Positions 34,925 to 47,067 of a stretch of DNA of 64,000 nucleotides are shown here, piece after piece. Position 1 is the stretch's first letter; each line of letters starts with the position of its first letter. Below the pieces are notes generated by a model. That model was not told where the DNA came from, made no database searches, and was given only the letters and a program-made list of their open reading frames with translations. Source of the stretch: Hanleya hanleyi (taxonomy: Eukaryota; Mollusca; Polyplacophora; Lepidopleurida; Hanleyidae); the NCBI GenBank assembly GCA_036873755.1, contig JAVTVY010008156.1, positions 426,131 through 490,130 of the forward strand, in the 5' to 3' direction. The translations under genes and the position numbers were made by a program.

Positions 34925-35452
34925 TACCTCTATTTCGAAAAATTTATGAAGATATAGGGTCCCGCTGTAGAAAACCCATTTGTAATTTGAAAAATTCAGA
35001 AATATACCCTTTATTTACAACACTGCTTTTGCTCCCAATTTGGAATGTTTTGATCCACCGTGTTATGTTATTCCCGAAATTAATAGATAAAAAGCTCCAT
35101 ATAGTTCCAAGATACAGATTTAAACGCTTTTTCTAAATCGATTAAGAAGAGTAGCCCTGGAATATTGTTGTCCTCAGTATGATTGAGAATATGAAGTAAT
35201 ACTCTATTTATTTACCCGATATATCTTTCCTTCGTGAACCCCATTTGTGTTCCGTCAGTTATTGATGGTAACATCTCCTTTATTCTTTTAGCTATACAAG
35301 TTGATATAATTATGTGATCTTCATTTAATAAGGATATTTGGCGCCATTTTTTTTTAAATCAATTTTCTGTTTTATTTTCCTCCATTGGTGGGCATGATAT
35401 GTAGCTTTGCTGCTGAACGACGATAATGTTCCGGTTTCGATTGATTGATTGA
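34925..35452 (-). pseudogene. L1-like LINE, reverse transcriptase part (decayed)
   Basis: The minus strand shows reverse transcriptase blocks in order from 35452 downwards: a WRQISLLNED block (usual W/RPISLLN), IIISTCIAKRIKEMLP, QMGFTKERYI (usual GF..GR.I), then PGLLFLIDLEKAFKSVSWNY, which is RT domain A with the catalytic Asp. After that comes a degraded region with stops. Frames change several times and domain C (xxDD) is not found before the sequence runs out at about 34925, so it is 3'-truncated in coding terms. It continues the LINE piece at 37281-38710, from which it is separated by the inserted transposon. Confidence 0.75.
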
Positions 35453-35455
35453 TTA

Positions 35456-37277
35456 GGGGTCACGTCCAATCGATCGAGACGGTTTCTCGATAAACGAGTA
35501 AAACCGATAAATATCTCGTCTCGAAGGGTCCCGGTTTATCTCTATCGATTGTTGTCCCGGTTTTCTCTCGAAGCACAAGACCATCTCGATCCCCCTCGAA
35601 ATAAATAGATTTGCTTCGAGAGTGGAATCGAGATGCCATGAGGAATGATAGTTTGAACCATTCCGAAGGCGTATGCTCGTTATATATATATATTCTGTAT
35701 ATATGCATTTAAACACGGATAATTAATTAGAATAAAGAGGAATAATTTAGTATTATTTTGTTATTCCCTCTAGATATCTGTATTCGCATACTTGCTCTGA
35801 CAGCGCAATTTCTCTACACGTCCTGAATGGAAAGAAAGAAATATCACCAATTGATATTATAAAGATTGGCTCATTATTATTCATTGTAACTTATTTCGAA
35901 CCTGTTTTTTGAATCACTTTATGAGATACGTCCAGGAACTGTGCATTGAAATAAATTCTGAAAGTCTAGAATAAAATTCCATTTGCTGTTGTGAAGACTA
36001 CAGGAACGGCGTGTAATTCACTGGAAACCGGAGAATATAAACTTAAATGCTCGATCGAAGTTTTAGAGCATTCCCTATCAGCCTTTCGCACAAACAACAC
36101 GCGGTATCGTTTATTCTAAAATGTATGTAACTATTTTGTCTGAAGCGTGATTGCTCTCTGAATTAGCCGGTAATTACTTTCATTATTTGATTAATTCCCT
36201 AGACACATGAAATCAGCAACAAATAATAGAACGTGAGTATATTATCAAGTCCCGCGAACAGTGTTGTTTCAGTTTTTTGCTTTCAAAGAAATTAACCTTC
36301 TCCCTTTTTTGTTGTTTCAAGCCGACGGTTTTTCACAGACCGACTGTTGTGTGAATTATCAACACCTCTAGTTCCGATTGTCAGTATTTCCGCTAACCAC
36401 TTCCGGGAAAGCTTATGTCAGAAAGAAACTTGTTGATATAATCTCCGTATTTGAACTACATCACAAGACAGGAAAATGGAATCTGCAATGAATAATTCCA
36501 AATTATAAAACAAATTAAACACCAAGGTTAATACACTGGTCGAACACTTAACAAAGATTTTATTTTTCGGTTGAAATGAACCATGTTTGGCCCCTCAAAA
36601 GTTTATTTAACAATAAATAACGCATGATTCCATATCATTATTATTCAGATCATACACAATGTATCCAGTTCGTGTGTCAATTATTCTCGAAGGATAGTAG
36701 TCAGATATACAATCAGTTATTGACGTTAGAGATCATTCAATTATAATATTCATATATTTAAAACGTATAATGAGACACCGATGATGGCGAATTAATTCCA
36801 GCTGTTATTGTCAGTGTCATTTTTATTTTCTTTCATATATATTTATATATAGATAAATGAAAGTTTTCGTTCAATTGAATTCCGCAGATATCAGGACAGA
36901 TATATCGATTGAACGATGAATAATACGGAAAGCACCTTCTTAGAAAATCTATTGTCTGAGTCCTATATTTGACCGCGATATGCGTATACAACGAGAGCAC
37001 CCAACATATGATACACACACAACGCTCTATAAAAGTTAAGATAGGCCATATTAACGGCAACAAAACGCGGACATATTGAAACCGGGACCCCCTTCGAGAT
37101 TACCGCTCATTTTTCTATCCATCTCGAAAACCGGGACGTTTCGATCGAGATAGAACCGGGAGCAAACCGGGAGACGTGGTCAGGGGTCCCGGTTCTGCCC
37201 TCCCGGTTTCAGCCGAGAAATTTCTCGATCCATCTCGAAGGCATCGAGAAAGTGCCTCGATAATTGGACGTGACCCC
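35456..37277. mobile_element. PIF/Harbinger-like non-autonomous transposon inserted in the LINE, ~1.8 kb
   Basis: The ends are GGGGTCACGTCCAAT and its exact reverse complement ATTGGACGTGACCCC, with TTA on both sides (35453-35455 and 37278-37280). The ~190 bp inside each end are crowded with words built on TCTCGA/TCGAGA and CCGGTTT/AAACCGG. The interior is AT-rich with no transposase. It splits one L1-like coding sequence, which confirms the boundaries independently. Confidence 0.8.
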
Positions 37278-37280
37278 TTA

Positions 37281-38710
37281 GGAAAGCGTAAAAAAGAATT
37301 GCCCGAGTTCCTTCTAAAACACCTATAAAATTCTGTCGGAAAGCCATCTGATCCTGCAGTTAATTCATTTAAACTGAGTCTATCTTCACCCGAATGCTAC
37401 TCTTCATCCGAAAGTTTGACAGTGCTTCAGAGAAAGATTATTATTTGAGTTATCTCCCGTGGAGTATATTTTATTATAAAAAAAATGAGTTCTTTGAAAT
37501 ATCTTTTCCGGTTGCAGATTATACTTCTGAAACATATGTAGTTTCTCTTTTCTACTGAAGAAAAATAAGTCTTCCCTGCCATGTTCAATAATATTTTCTT
37601 TGGAAGGATAATCATGCCTTCTACATTCAAAGACCTTGTTTTTCTAAATCCTTTTTCAACTTATCCATGTTTTCCTTTAATTCATGTATAACGTCACTCG
37701 ACGCGAGGTACATTTCTTTTATTTTTTTTATTTTAACGATTTCCTTCTCGATTTTCTTTTCTTCTTCGAGGTTTTTTCTTTTCTTGGCAACTGATCATGA
37801 TAACCGGACGGTCACGCTTCTGGTTTGTGATTTTTAAAAAGTCGAAAAAGCGTTGTTGCTCGATATTAAGAATGACATTTTCCAAATCGTTTATGTCTGT
37901 TGACGCATAGCTTTGTGCTAGTGAGTCTTTAATGGTGTCTTTCAATAATTTCAAGGTAGGGTAAGATAGTATTAAATATCCAGTACGGCTTACGACGTGC
38001 AAAACAGTATCTAATATTGACGAAAGAATGATCGGACGTATAAGAAATACCGTTGTCTGTTTGTGCGCACTGGATATAAATATCTTTGTATATAAAAAAA
38101 TAGTCACGTCGACCTGGTATTTTTACGCCAAGTGTAACGGTGTTCTCTCCTGATATCTACAAGATTAAGTTGACTTTTTGTATCTAATACCTCTTGTCTT
38201 ACCTTAAGGCTGTTAATAGGAACATAACTGTAAATAACCAGAATAAAATGTTGGAATAAATTTCATCTCCATTGATGATTATTCTTTCATTTCCCATGTC
38301 TGTTATTATTTGAAAGAAATGCGACTAGAAATTGGGGGCGTCGACATTGGACCCATTTACACTTACGATGGTCAATTTGGTGTATTGTAGTGTTATGTCA
38401 AAAACAATAAATCTGCCGTTTTTATCGACTTTCGAGTTATGGAAAGTGACGTCAACGTTGTTTTTGAACAAGATAGCCACTCCTGTACTATTACATGTCC
38501 CAAAACTGTAAAAAGGAATGTATCCCCCGCCAATCCGTTTCTTCAGTTTCCTTGTAGGCATGGGCCTCTTGAAGACAAATAATAGAACAACTCTTCCTCT
38601 TCAGCCAGTGAAACACGCTACGCGTTTTTTCGCGATTAGAATGCAGTCTCCTGATGCATTCATTTTCTTCACATTCTCAAGTTCTTCACATCACATCGAA
38701 AGAACACTTT
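37281..38710 (-). pseudogene. L1-like LINE, AP endonuclease and start of RT region (decayed)
   Basis: Reading down from about 38680 on minus: VFHWLKRK, SIICLQEAH (endonuclease motif with catalytic Glu), then GTCNSTGVAILFKNN (about 38500), GRFIVFDI, a damaged V+APN-like segment, and further down TSDHS (catalytic His region, about 38010). A linker follows with VEKRNY (about 37560), KLSDEE and GSDGFPTEFYR (about 37340), which lead into the RT. Multiple frameshifts and stops are visible, so the element is dead. Organisation and motif wording fit the L1 group of LINEs. Confidence 0.75.
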
Positions 38711-40477
38711 TGGTGGAAGCCATGGAAAGACCCGTGCCATTCTCCACACTGTCTAATTGTAATTGAAATTTTTAATTACAGATTTTAATTCTTGATTCAC
38801 ACAGATGCATTTTAGAAATATATTTAATTGACATATCATCAAGCCCCAAACCTATCAATCGATAGTTTATTGGGTAATATGGAACACTGGACCCTTGGGA
38901 TCTATTGCATAAATGGATATCGGTGTGTTTGCTTGATTTATTTCCTCGAACTGGGCCAGTTCGCTTTCATGATTCATTGTCTGTGGCGAAACATCAGTTG
39001 TATTGAGTAGAATTAGAAACATGTCAGCACAAAGAACGCGGGATTGGCATTGTTCAGTACGTAGTAACTATCGAGGAAACTCTAAATGACATCAAGAAGA
39101 GGAATTTGAACAAAATCATATGACACCTGCTTTGGAATGAAACAACGGGGAATTTTTTCACTGACGCTCGGATTTGAGACCATATGTTTGGCAACCATCA
39201 TAGCGAAACAAGACGATCTTGAAAGGTGCTTCGGAAAGTAAACCGGCCTTCGAACCAGCCTCACACAGCACTGAAATGGATTATGCTATTCGATAAAGTA
39301 TTAAAAGTTTCCTGACCCCAAACTGATTATTGATACTACTTTTGTAACCATGTTTAATCCATATTTCCATTGGAATATATTAAAAGAAAAATGGATGAAC
39401 AATTTTGGGAGTTACGTTCAGATGAACGTTGAACTATATTTTATAGCACAATAACATACGGGCGGCTTCCTGTCCGCCATTCCTGCAACCAATCTGCGTG
39501 AACTTGACGGGTGAATGACGACTTTACCGTATAAACAGCAATATTCTTGTCCTACAGTTGGTGAGCTGGACTTTTTTACATACGGATGGTGATTTTTAGT
39601 TCAGTAATACTTTATTTCAATCGAATTCAGCTGTCGGAAGGGCCACCATACTTACAGTAACCAACAGCTAATGAATTCAAAATGATGATGAAGAAAAATA
39701 TGGCAAAGATAAAAGAATTTATTTTCTTTCAATGCTTAGATTACCAAAGACTCAGTTTTGAGCAAGCGGAACAGTCGCCTTAGGATTAACAATCAGCAAC
39801 AGGAGAGGTGGGTATTGTGAGAAAATATACAATGCGATTAGCCCATAACAGCAACAAAGAAATTGTCATGTCATATTTTCTGGTACATCTGCCCGCTTCA
39901 TGTGCAAATCCAATTCGGTACTGTTGTCACACCTGAGGAGACAATTCTAATCACATCAGGTTCTTTAATTAAAGTTTCAGTTAAATCATCATTGATATTG
40001 GTCGCAAGTGTTATCAGTACCTGTACATTTTCTAATTACATGGGAACGTCTTCTTTCTGGAATAGACAGGGGTGAGAGGCCCGAAAATGAGGAGTAATAT
40101 GATTGGGACAATGCAGCCTACATTGTAGATCATCTTCTACAGGATTATTAGGAGGAATCCCTTTTGTTTATGTAATATTGGTCACACCAAGTAAGACATT
40201 ACTGAACAATTTCAACAGAATCTGAGCTTTCACTGCACTGAAGCATTGTCACGCATACGCATGTCGGCATCGCCTGTTCACATAGAGTTACCTTTATCAG
40301 ACATCATAATGCATGGCTCAGTTAATAAATATCCATAATTACGACAACTGCCTATTTGAAGTGTGTTATCCTCAACATGATCGTTGATATTTGTTTAGGG
40401 AACCATATGCTTTATTATATAATAAATGTTCTGTATATTTCACTATTTTCGTGTTATTTGTTGAACATTTCTAACTT
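38711..40477. other. No gene seen
   Basis: Unique AT-rich sequence between the LINE and the Maverick element. It may include the LINE's ORF1/5' region, but I cannot recognise it. Confidence 0.5.
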
Positions 40478-40514
40478 CCTGTCAGTAGTATATAGCGAGA
40501 ATTTCGAGTCAACT

Positions 40515-40565
40515 TGACCTTTGACCTCAGAAATTTGCATATCACGTGACAGAGGTCAAAGGTCA
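40515..40565. promoter_or_regulatory. Inverted pair of DR1 (nuclear-receptor-type) motifs in the left terminus
   Basis: TGACCTTTGACCT at 40515-40527 and AGGTCAAAGGTCA at 40553-40565 are perfect direct-repeat-1 half-site pairs in opposite orientation, with the E-box-like palindrome tcacgtga between them. The same arrangement is at 53303-53353 in the right terminus. DR1 is the consensus for HNF4/RXR-type receptors. Binding here is not demonstrated. Confidence 0.45.
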
Positions 40566-41424
40566 ATGAGTGCACTTGAGTTGACCTGTATCCTTTCATC
40601 TTGTCTTTGACCTTGGATCATGTTTAGACATGTTAGGGTTTTTCCCATCACGTGCGGTATGACGTCACTTCCGGTCTGCGTGAATCGGGCGTGACCTAAG
40701 CATGAACTGTATTTGGGGAATCACGGGGAGATCACGTGATAGTTTAAGGTTATATTGAATGATAGGAATGCGTGTACTGACCTGTCTGTGGTTTTTTTCT
40801 CGCCAGAATTTCGCTGTCGTCTGCTGGGGTTGTCAGTGAATCGGGCGTGACCTATGCACGTACTGTATTTGGGGAATCACGGCGAGATCACGTGATAGTT
40901 CAAGGTTATATTGAATGATAGGAATGCGTGTACTGACCTGTCTGTGGGTTTTATCCCGCCAGAATTTCGCTGTCGTCTGCTGGGGTTGTCAGTGAATCGG
41001 GCGTGACCAATGCATGTACTGTATTTGGGGAATCACGGCGAGATCACGTGATAGTTCAAGGTTATATTGAATGATAGGAATGCGTGTACTGACCTGTCTG
41101 TAGGTATTTTCCCGCCAGAATTTCGCTGTCGTCTGCTTGGGGTTGTCACGTGCCGAACACCTGGCTCCCCGAATTGCAACATTGTTGCACGTTCGCAAGG
41201 ATTGACCTATATCCGGGTCCTTTAGCAATACCATTGATGGGATGCGTGTACTCACTTGTATTTGGAAAATCACGGGGAGATCAGGTGATAGTTCAAGGTC
41301 ACATTGAATGATAGGAATGCGTGTACTGACCTGTTCATCCGTGGTTTACATCCGGGAACTTATATCCGGGTCCTTTAGCTGTGTGTTCCGGGTTTACACG
41401 GGAACAGCCGGGTAGTTACGAAGG

Positions 41425-42212
41425 AAGACACGGAGGTGACCGAAGATGTCACGGAGGTGCTCGAAGAGACACGGAGGTTACCGAGGCTGTCACGGAGGTC
41501 AACGAAGAGACACGGAGGTGGCCGAAGCTGTTACGGAGGTTACCGAAGAGACACGGAGGTGCCCCAGGAGTCACGGAAGCACCCGAAAAGACACGGAGGT
41601 GACCGAAGAGACACGGAGTTTGCCGGAAAGACACGAATGTCCCGGAAAAACGTATAAAAGTGGGAATTTTAGGGAATTGTTTCATTCATTGCCCTGCCGA
41701 TCGGAGCTACCTGACCAGCCTGCCTGAGGAGTGACCAGCCTACCAGTGGAGCCTGAAGCCAGACCGCGTCACGGAGGTGCCCGAAGAGACACGGAGGTGC
41801 CCGAAGAGTCACGGAGGCACCCGAAAAGACACGTAGGTGACCGAAGAGACACGGAGGTTGCCGAAAACACACGAATGTCACGGAAAAACGTATAAAAGAG
41901 GGAGCTTGAAGCCAGACCGCGTCACGGAGGTGCCCGAAGAGACACGAAGGTGGCCGAAGATGTCACGGAGGTTACCGAAGAGACACGGAGGTGCCCGAAG
42001 AGTCACGGACGTTACCGAAAAGACACGGAGGTGACCGAAGAGACACGGAGGTTACCGAGGATGTTACGGAGGTCACCGAAGAGACACGGAGGTGACCGAA
42101 GATGTCACGGAGGTTACCGAAGAGACACGGAGGTGCCCGAAGAGTCACGGACGTTACCGAAAAGACACGGAGGTGACCGAAGAGACACGGAGGTTGCCGA
42201 AAACACACGAAT
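41425..42212 (+). repeat. 21-bp minisatellite in left TIR
   Basis: Repeats of a 21-bp unit (gacacggaggtgaccgaag + ag, with variants ttacc, tgccc, tcacg) lie in blocks at about 41425-41640, 41768-41885 and 41920-42212. The blocks are separated by copies of a spacer (cgtataaaag...gcctgaagccagaccg). The period is a multiple of three, so several overlapping ORFs appear in all frames. None is a credible protein. Confidence 0.9.
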
Positions 42213-42347
42213 GTCACGGAAAAACGTATAAAAGAGGGAATTTTTTAGGGGATCGCTTCATTCATTGCCCTGCCGATCGGAGCTACCTGACCAGCCTGCC
42301 TGAGGAGTGAGCAGCCTACCAGTGGAGCCTGAAGCCAGACCGATAGC

Positions 42348-42936
42348 ATGAGACGTGGAGAAGATTTTCCAGAGGATCCAGGAGCGCCTCCGGCTGAGGT
42401 TTTACCCGAAGACGAGCGTGTGAGTGAACTCTATCGACGTCACTGGAACACCATACGCCATTCTTTCCACCGTCACCGTCGTCTATTGGATTTGTATAAT
42501 TTTCGGTTGGAGGACCTCACGCATCTTCCTACTTACGCCGAGAGCGTTTTTACAGACCAAGTGACATTACACGAAGACCATCCAGTGAGTGACATCTATC
42601 GGCGCCATTGGCCCATGATCCGGCACTGTTTCTACCGTCATCGCCCTATTCAAGATATCTACAATTTCCGACTGACCGACGTCGCCCGAAGACGAGCGTG
42701 TGAGTGAACTCTACCGACGTCACTGGAACACCATACGCCATTGTTTTCACCGTCACCGTCGTCTATTGGACTTGTATAATTTCCGGCTGCAGGACCTCAC
42801 GCATCTTCCTACTTACGCCGAGAACATTTTTACAGATCGGGTGACAGCGTTCAAATTGAATATGACATTTGGGTACATTTTACGGCACAAAGAGACGGCC
42901 CAGTTACGGTATTATTATCCCAGTAGATGTGTTTGA
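42348..42936 (+). pseudogene. Polymerase N-terminal segment in left TIR (duplicated, broken)
   Basis: Starts with MRRGEDFPED like the right-hand copy (52147, minus). It carries one LYRRHW...YNFRLEDLTHLP module, a related second module (DIYRRHWPMIRHCF) and, after a frame change near 42690, a further copy of the first module running to a stop at 42936. Compared with the right TIR, ~300 bp have been added. The frame is closed before the TIR ends, so this side cannot encode the polymerase. Confidence 0.7.
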
Positions 42937-43027
42937 CCAACCCTTCAGTGTATGCTATTTCTTTGGAGCGATGTCACTACGTTGAATGGGCCCGGTTGCA
43001 ACGTTCGAACACCAAATGGACTGTAAT

Positions 43028-45648
43028 ATACCACCTCTCAGGCAGCTAGTAAGGTAAGTCAAAAACAACTATATTTTCATTGAATGCAAGGTTGTCATGG
43101 AAAAGATTTCTCTAAATATGATAAATACTCGATTTTCCATCACCACAACGCAAAGCTTGGGGCAAAACAAATATGGCGGCTATAGGCTACGTGTGTTCAA
43201 AAATATTGTCCAACTTCAAAAATTCATGATCAAACAATCTGAAGGTCTTACGAGCTGAGACTTCATGATTAAATCGTAAAATATATATACTTCGTAACCT
43301 TAGTTGGATTCGTCATGAAATCATTTACAAATGGTGTATTCGAGCACTTTTTGTGACCTATAGTAAAACAAAGTTGACAGCCGTTTTGGCCGAAATGGTT
43401 TATGCGAGAAACCGGCTCAATAAATCAATTTCTCCGTAAACATAAAGCATCCAAAGTTGTCATGTTAGGACAATATTCTCTTATGTGTGTATTTCATGCA
43501 GGAATTTATGCAATTTCCTTCCGTGATAAACTCACACTTTACCGAGGGGTTGGGACAAAACAGTATTCGCTGTAGGTCACGTGGTGTAAACAGTCCCCCC
43601 CCTTTCTCGTTTTCAGCGGATACATTCGTGTTCAAAATAAAACTCCTCAACATTTATTGTCATTTCTATATTTTCCTATATTTTACTCAAAACCTCCTAT
43701 ATTTCCTCTATTTTGACTTTTTCTCATGAAAACCTTCACCAATGCTCTGAAATGAGTCAATTTGGGTTTTTTAGGGAAACATTTCAATTTCTCTTTCTTG
43801 AACCAAGCAGCAGAACGGGTCTCCTCAACCACAACAACTATGACCACATACCGTGGAAATTTTATTAAACACCAAAAAACTATCAATTTTGGAACGTACA
43901 ATGTAGTAGTGACCTGTCTTACACCTCCTTATTTTCCATATTTTCCCATATTTTTTTAAGAAAATTCCTATATTTCTCCTATATTTTGGCAAATTTCCTC
44001 CTATATTTTCTCCTATATTTTCACTGTGAATACCACTCGCAGGCCTGCCTATATCTTTTAACCCAGGAGACTATTTTTTATACATACATACTATGTTTTT
44101 CCTGTATTCGAGCATAATGACACTTTCCTTGAACTGGGAAAATAAAATTATGTCAGTTATCACCAGTTCAAAATAATCCCTGGGTTAAAAGATAGGGGAA
44201 AGTGATCATTAGGTGATTTCCTAACACAAGAACCACAGTTGCCTGGCTTGTGGGATATTTGATGGTAGATCCCACATACATTTGCAATCAATTATTGAAA
44301 TTTATTCAGATATTTTTTTATAGCCTATTTAAAAAAAAAAAAAAAAAAAAAATCCTTCATTTTTTTCTCTTTTTCTATGTCAGAGATCAGCTTCTAGACG
44401 AAAATTAAAAGCTGTTGTAACTTTAGCTTTGTTCAGCTTCGCATCAATGGGAATGGCTTTATTTGATGTGAAAGGAATAAAAATAAGAATAAAGAAAATT
44501 CAACTTGACTTTTTTTTATTTGAATAGATTCAATTACTTATTGAAAGTGGATATCCATCATCAAAGTCAACTGTGATAACAACTCCCAATATCCTGTTGG
44601 GAGTGTAAAACCCAACATTTGGTAGACAGCTGCTGTCCATGGAGACTTTATTTTCCTTATCAATAATATAGAAAGAAAAGCAGAAAAACTGCTGTTTTGA
44701 AGTAAATTTTTCCTGTGTCGTGGAATTTCTCTTTCACAACCAGGGCAACCACAATCAGAGTCCTATTGCAATAATGCATTTACTGATTTTTTTAAATATT
44801 TTCATTAGCATAATCACTATAACCACATCTCATGTAGAGTCATTTCTGACACATGCATATGATAATTGTTTCAAGCCAGCTGTCATGATAAAATTCAGAT
44901 CATCAAGAATGGAGCACTACCATGAATTCTATTTCTTTTCATCAAATTGCTGATCAAACTGGCTGCCAATGCCTAACCCATGTAATGTATTATTTCTTCC
45001 ATTCTATAATGATTGCAATGATTGTTCTGTTGAGCCTACATCTATGGAGAAAGGAAACCCTCACTTCTCACTGTTTCTTTACTGTACAGAGTTATTTCCC
45101 TTGATTCTTTTTATTTATTTTTTTATTTTTATTGATTTTTGTTTTGCTAACGTATATACACGTTATTATTGATCATATCTTTGTCATATCCTCTTAATTA
45201 CTGAGGAATATTTGTCAATTAGTGACCAATAGATATATTTTGAGATAGTATCCCAGATATACATGTATGGTACTCAAAATGCAGGATATGACAATGCCAT
45301 TCATAGCAGTCATCGGGTATGGTAATACCAGTACTGTGACACAATAAGAAAAAATGTGGCTTTTTAAAAATATATCTGAAAGAGTCATTTAGGACAATTA
45401 TTTTAAGTCTGAATGGCATGCTCTCAAACTCAACTTCAATTCTTCAACACTTCAAGGTTAACACATTTCAAATCCAAGGTTGGTTTTCTTAGTAAAGGGA
45501 GATTAAGTTTGCTTAAAATTCTGCAAAATGCACAGTATACTGGTTAGAACGACACAATTACTGACCATAAACACAAGGCCTCTTTTTCGCTTATCCCAAT
45601 TTCGAAGATGTTCAGTTTTATAAAGTTACCTCTTTTTCACTTTCTCAG
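43028..45648. other. Maverick interior, no gene seen
   Basis: AT-rich sequence with repeated 'cctatattttc' words (43665-43720, 43935-44030), a 16-bp perfect hairpin pair (44052-44067 with 44179-44194: tatcttttaacccagg) and an A run (44332-44351). It may include an intron or upstream part of the captured HspBP1-like locus. I see no exon. Confidence 0.5.
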
Positions 45649-46860
45649 AGGAGAGAATGGCTGTCACAAGTGCTGCTAGTCCACAAATCCTGTGGTGCAT
45701 TTGAAGCAATGTGTCAAGTCCATGTTGAAGGCAGGGGACAGTGAGGCATAACTAGAGGAGGTTACAGAGTGGTGTGAGGACATCGATCTGGCTCAAGGTA
45801 ATTTACAAGATCAGTCTATATGGTGTTTGTAAAATCAAGGAGAGCTGAACATTGATCACTCTTATGAAGGTTGCATTGCACAAGTGATCACTCTACCTAA
45901 TCTTCAATACATTTCCTGTACAAATGGCCCTCCCAGAGCCCACATGATATTTCCCTGTTCTGGACAGCACAATTCCATGTCCACTAACAAATAAGTACCG
46001 GTATGAGAAATGACATTCATGACATTTCTCATTCATGGGTAAACTTGTAAACCCCTGTTTCAAAGATGTCCTTCCTCTTCAGCTGACCACATGCACACAT
46101 GCAGCTGATCGAAAAATCACACTTTTGCTGGTTGAGCTATTTTTAAGATTATGCACCATTCTCTAAAACTAAGCCTTGTCCCTCTCCATAATCTCATATA
46201 TTTCGAAGCTTATTTTTCTTTCTTAGTATTGTCTTTGTCCGTAGTCACACATACGCCTACATGAGCATGGGTTCCTTCCGGGAGAGTTACTTCCCCTGCC
46301 ACCAGATATGCATTGCTGTGCTGATGCAATCAATATGCAAGATTCTAACAATAGTTATGCTTAAATATTAATTATTCCATTTCTGGATAGTTAACTGTAA
46401 AATATCTAATAGTCATCTGTGCAATTATGTTCTCCATCGTCCTCCTGATTCTGATATAGTTTATTTATTTCCTATTCACAGATCTTCATAAGGTTGGTGG
46501 TTTCCAGATATTTCCAATCCTGCAACAGAGCAGTAGTGCAGGAGTCCGTTCCAAAAGCCTGAGTCTCCTAGGGACCGTTGTTCAAAACAACCCATATTGT
46601 CAACAAGCTGGACTGGATGATGGTCTCATGCCTATAATATTAGAAATTCTCGACAATGATGAAGATGTCAGTGTGAAAACAAAAGCGCTATATGCTGTGT
46701 CCTGTAGGAATGCCATAATACGCTCTCATCGCATTCACATGGCAGTGTCACAGGACCTACGAAGTAGGGTTTGATATGATTTAAGTGTGTACTCGAGAGA
46801 TGACTTGGGGACTCTATGTGCTACCTTGAGAGAATTTATAAAGGCAGTCTCTAATTGACA
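45649..46860 (+). pseudogene. HspBP1-like (Hsp70 nucleotide exchange factor) gene fragment, two exons, broken
   Basis: Exon A (45649-45797) follows a pyrimidine-rich tract ending in AG. It reads RREWL, then after a frame slip LKQCVKSMLKAGDSEA, a TAA, and LEEVTEWCEDIDLAQ before a GT donor (45798). Exon B starts at 46482 after ctattcacag: DLHKVGGFQIFPILQ..., QNNPYCQQAGLDDGL, EILDNDEDVSVKTKALYAVS. The junction phase fits (G|AT gives Asp). The 'CEDIDLA.D..K.GG...QNNPYCQ...VR.KALYA.S' pattern is the armadillo-repeat core of HspBP1/Fes1, which binds the Hsp70 ATPase domain and releases ADP. Only about the first half of the core is present, with at least one frameshift and one stop. It lies within the Maverick termini, so it travelled or was trapped with the element. 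Confidence 0.7.
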
Positions 46861-46894
46861 GTGGGTACTATTAACTTACCCAGGTGTCACCGCT

Positions 46895-47062
46895 GGTGAG
46901 TCATTAGCATAGCATCTATTATCGCCCTCAGTTCCTGTTACCCTGGACACTTATCAGCCCAGTAGTACAGCACGAGGTCACCCATCTAAGTCTTGACCGG
47001 GCTCAAAGTCGCTTCCCTGATTTTACGAGAACCGGTGTCTCCAACATCATATGCCGTATCAG
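46895..47062 (-). mobile_element. 5S-rRNA-derived SINE (SINE3-like) fragment
   Basis: On minus the sequence reads accggttctcgtaaaatcag, ggaagcgactttgagcccgg, then agacttagatgggtgacctc. This parallels the internal promoter half of 5S rRNA (box A-like, intermediate element, and box C 'gatgggtgacc'). It is not a real 5S gene: the first third and the closing stem are missing or diverged. Confidence 0.6.
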
Positions 47063-47067
47063 GGAAC

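Larger units (their letters stand above)
40484..43027 (+). repeat. Maverick left terminal inverted repeat (~2.5 kb)
   Basis: Reverse-complementary to 51717-53384. It contains, from outside in: a pair of DR1 motifs; three tandem ~155-bp units (starts near 40683, 40842, 40994, each with cgggcgtgacc and ggggaatcacgg); a 21-bp minisatellite; and the first ~190 codons of the polymerase reading frame. It is ~880 bp longer than the right repeat. The excess comes from extra minisatellite blocks and a partial duplication of the coding part (42410-42720). Confidence 0.85.

Noticed and set aside
41381..42310. Overlapping 65-93-codon ORFs rich in TEVTEETRR
   Set aside because: Products of the 21-bp minisatellite in the Maverick TIR, present in all frames.
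46895..47062. 5S rRNA gene
   Set aside because: Only the internal promoter half resembles 5S; the ends and pairing stem are missing or diverged.
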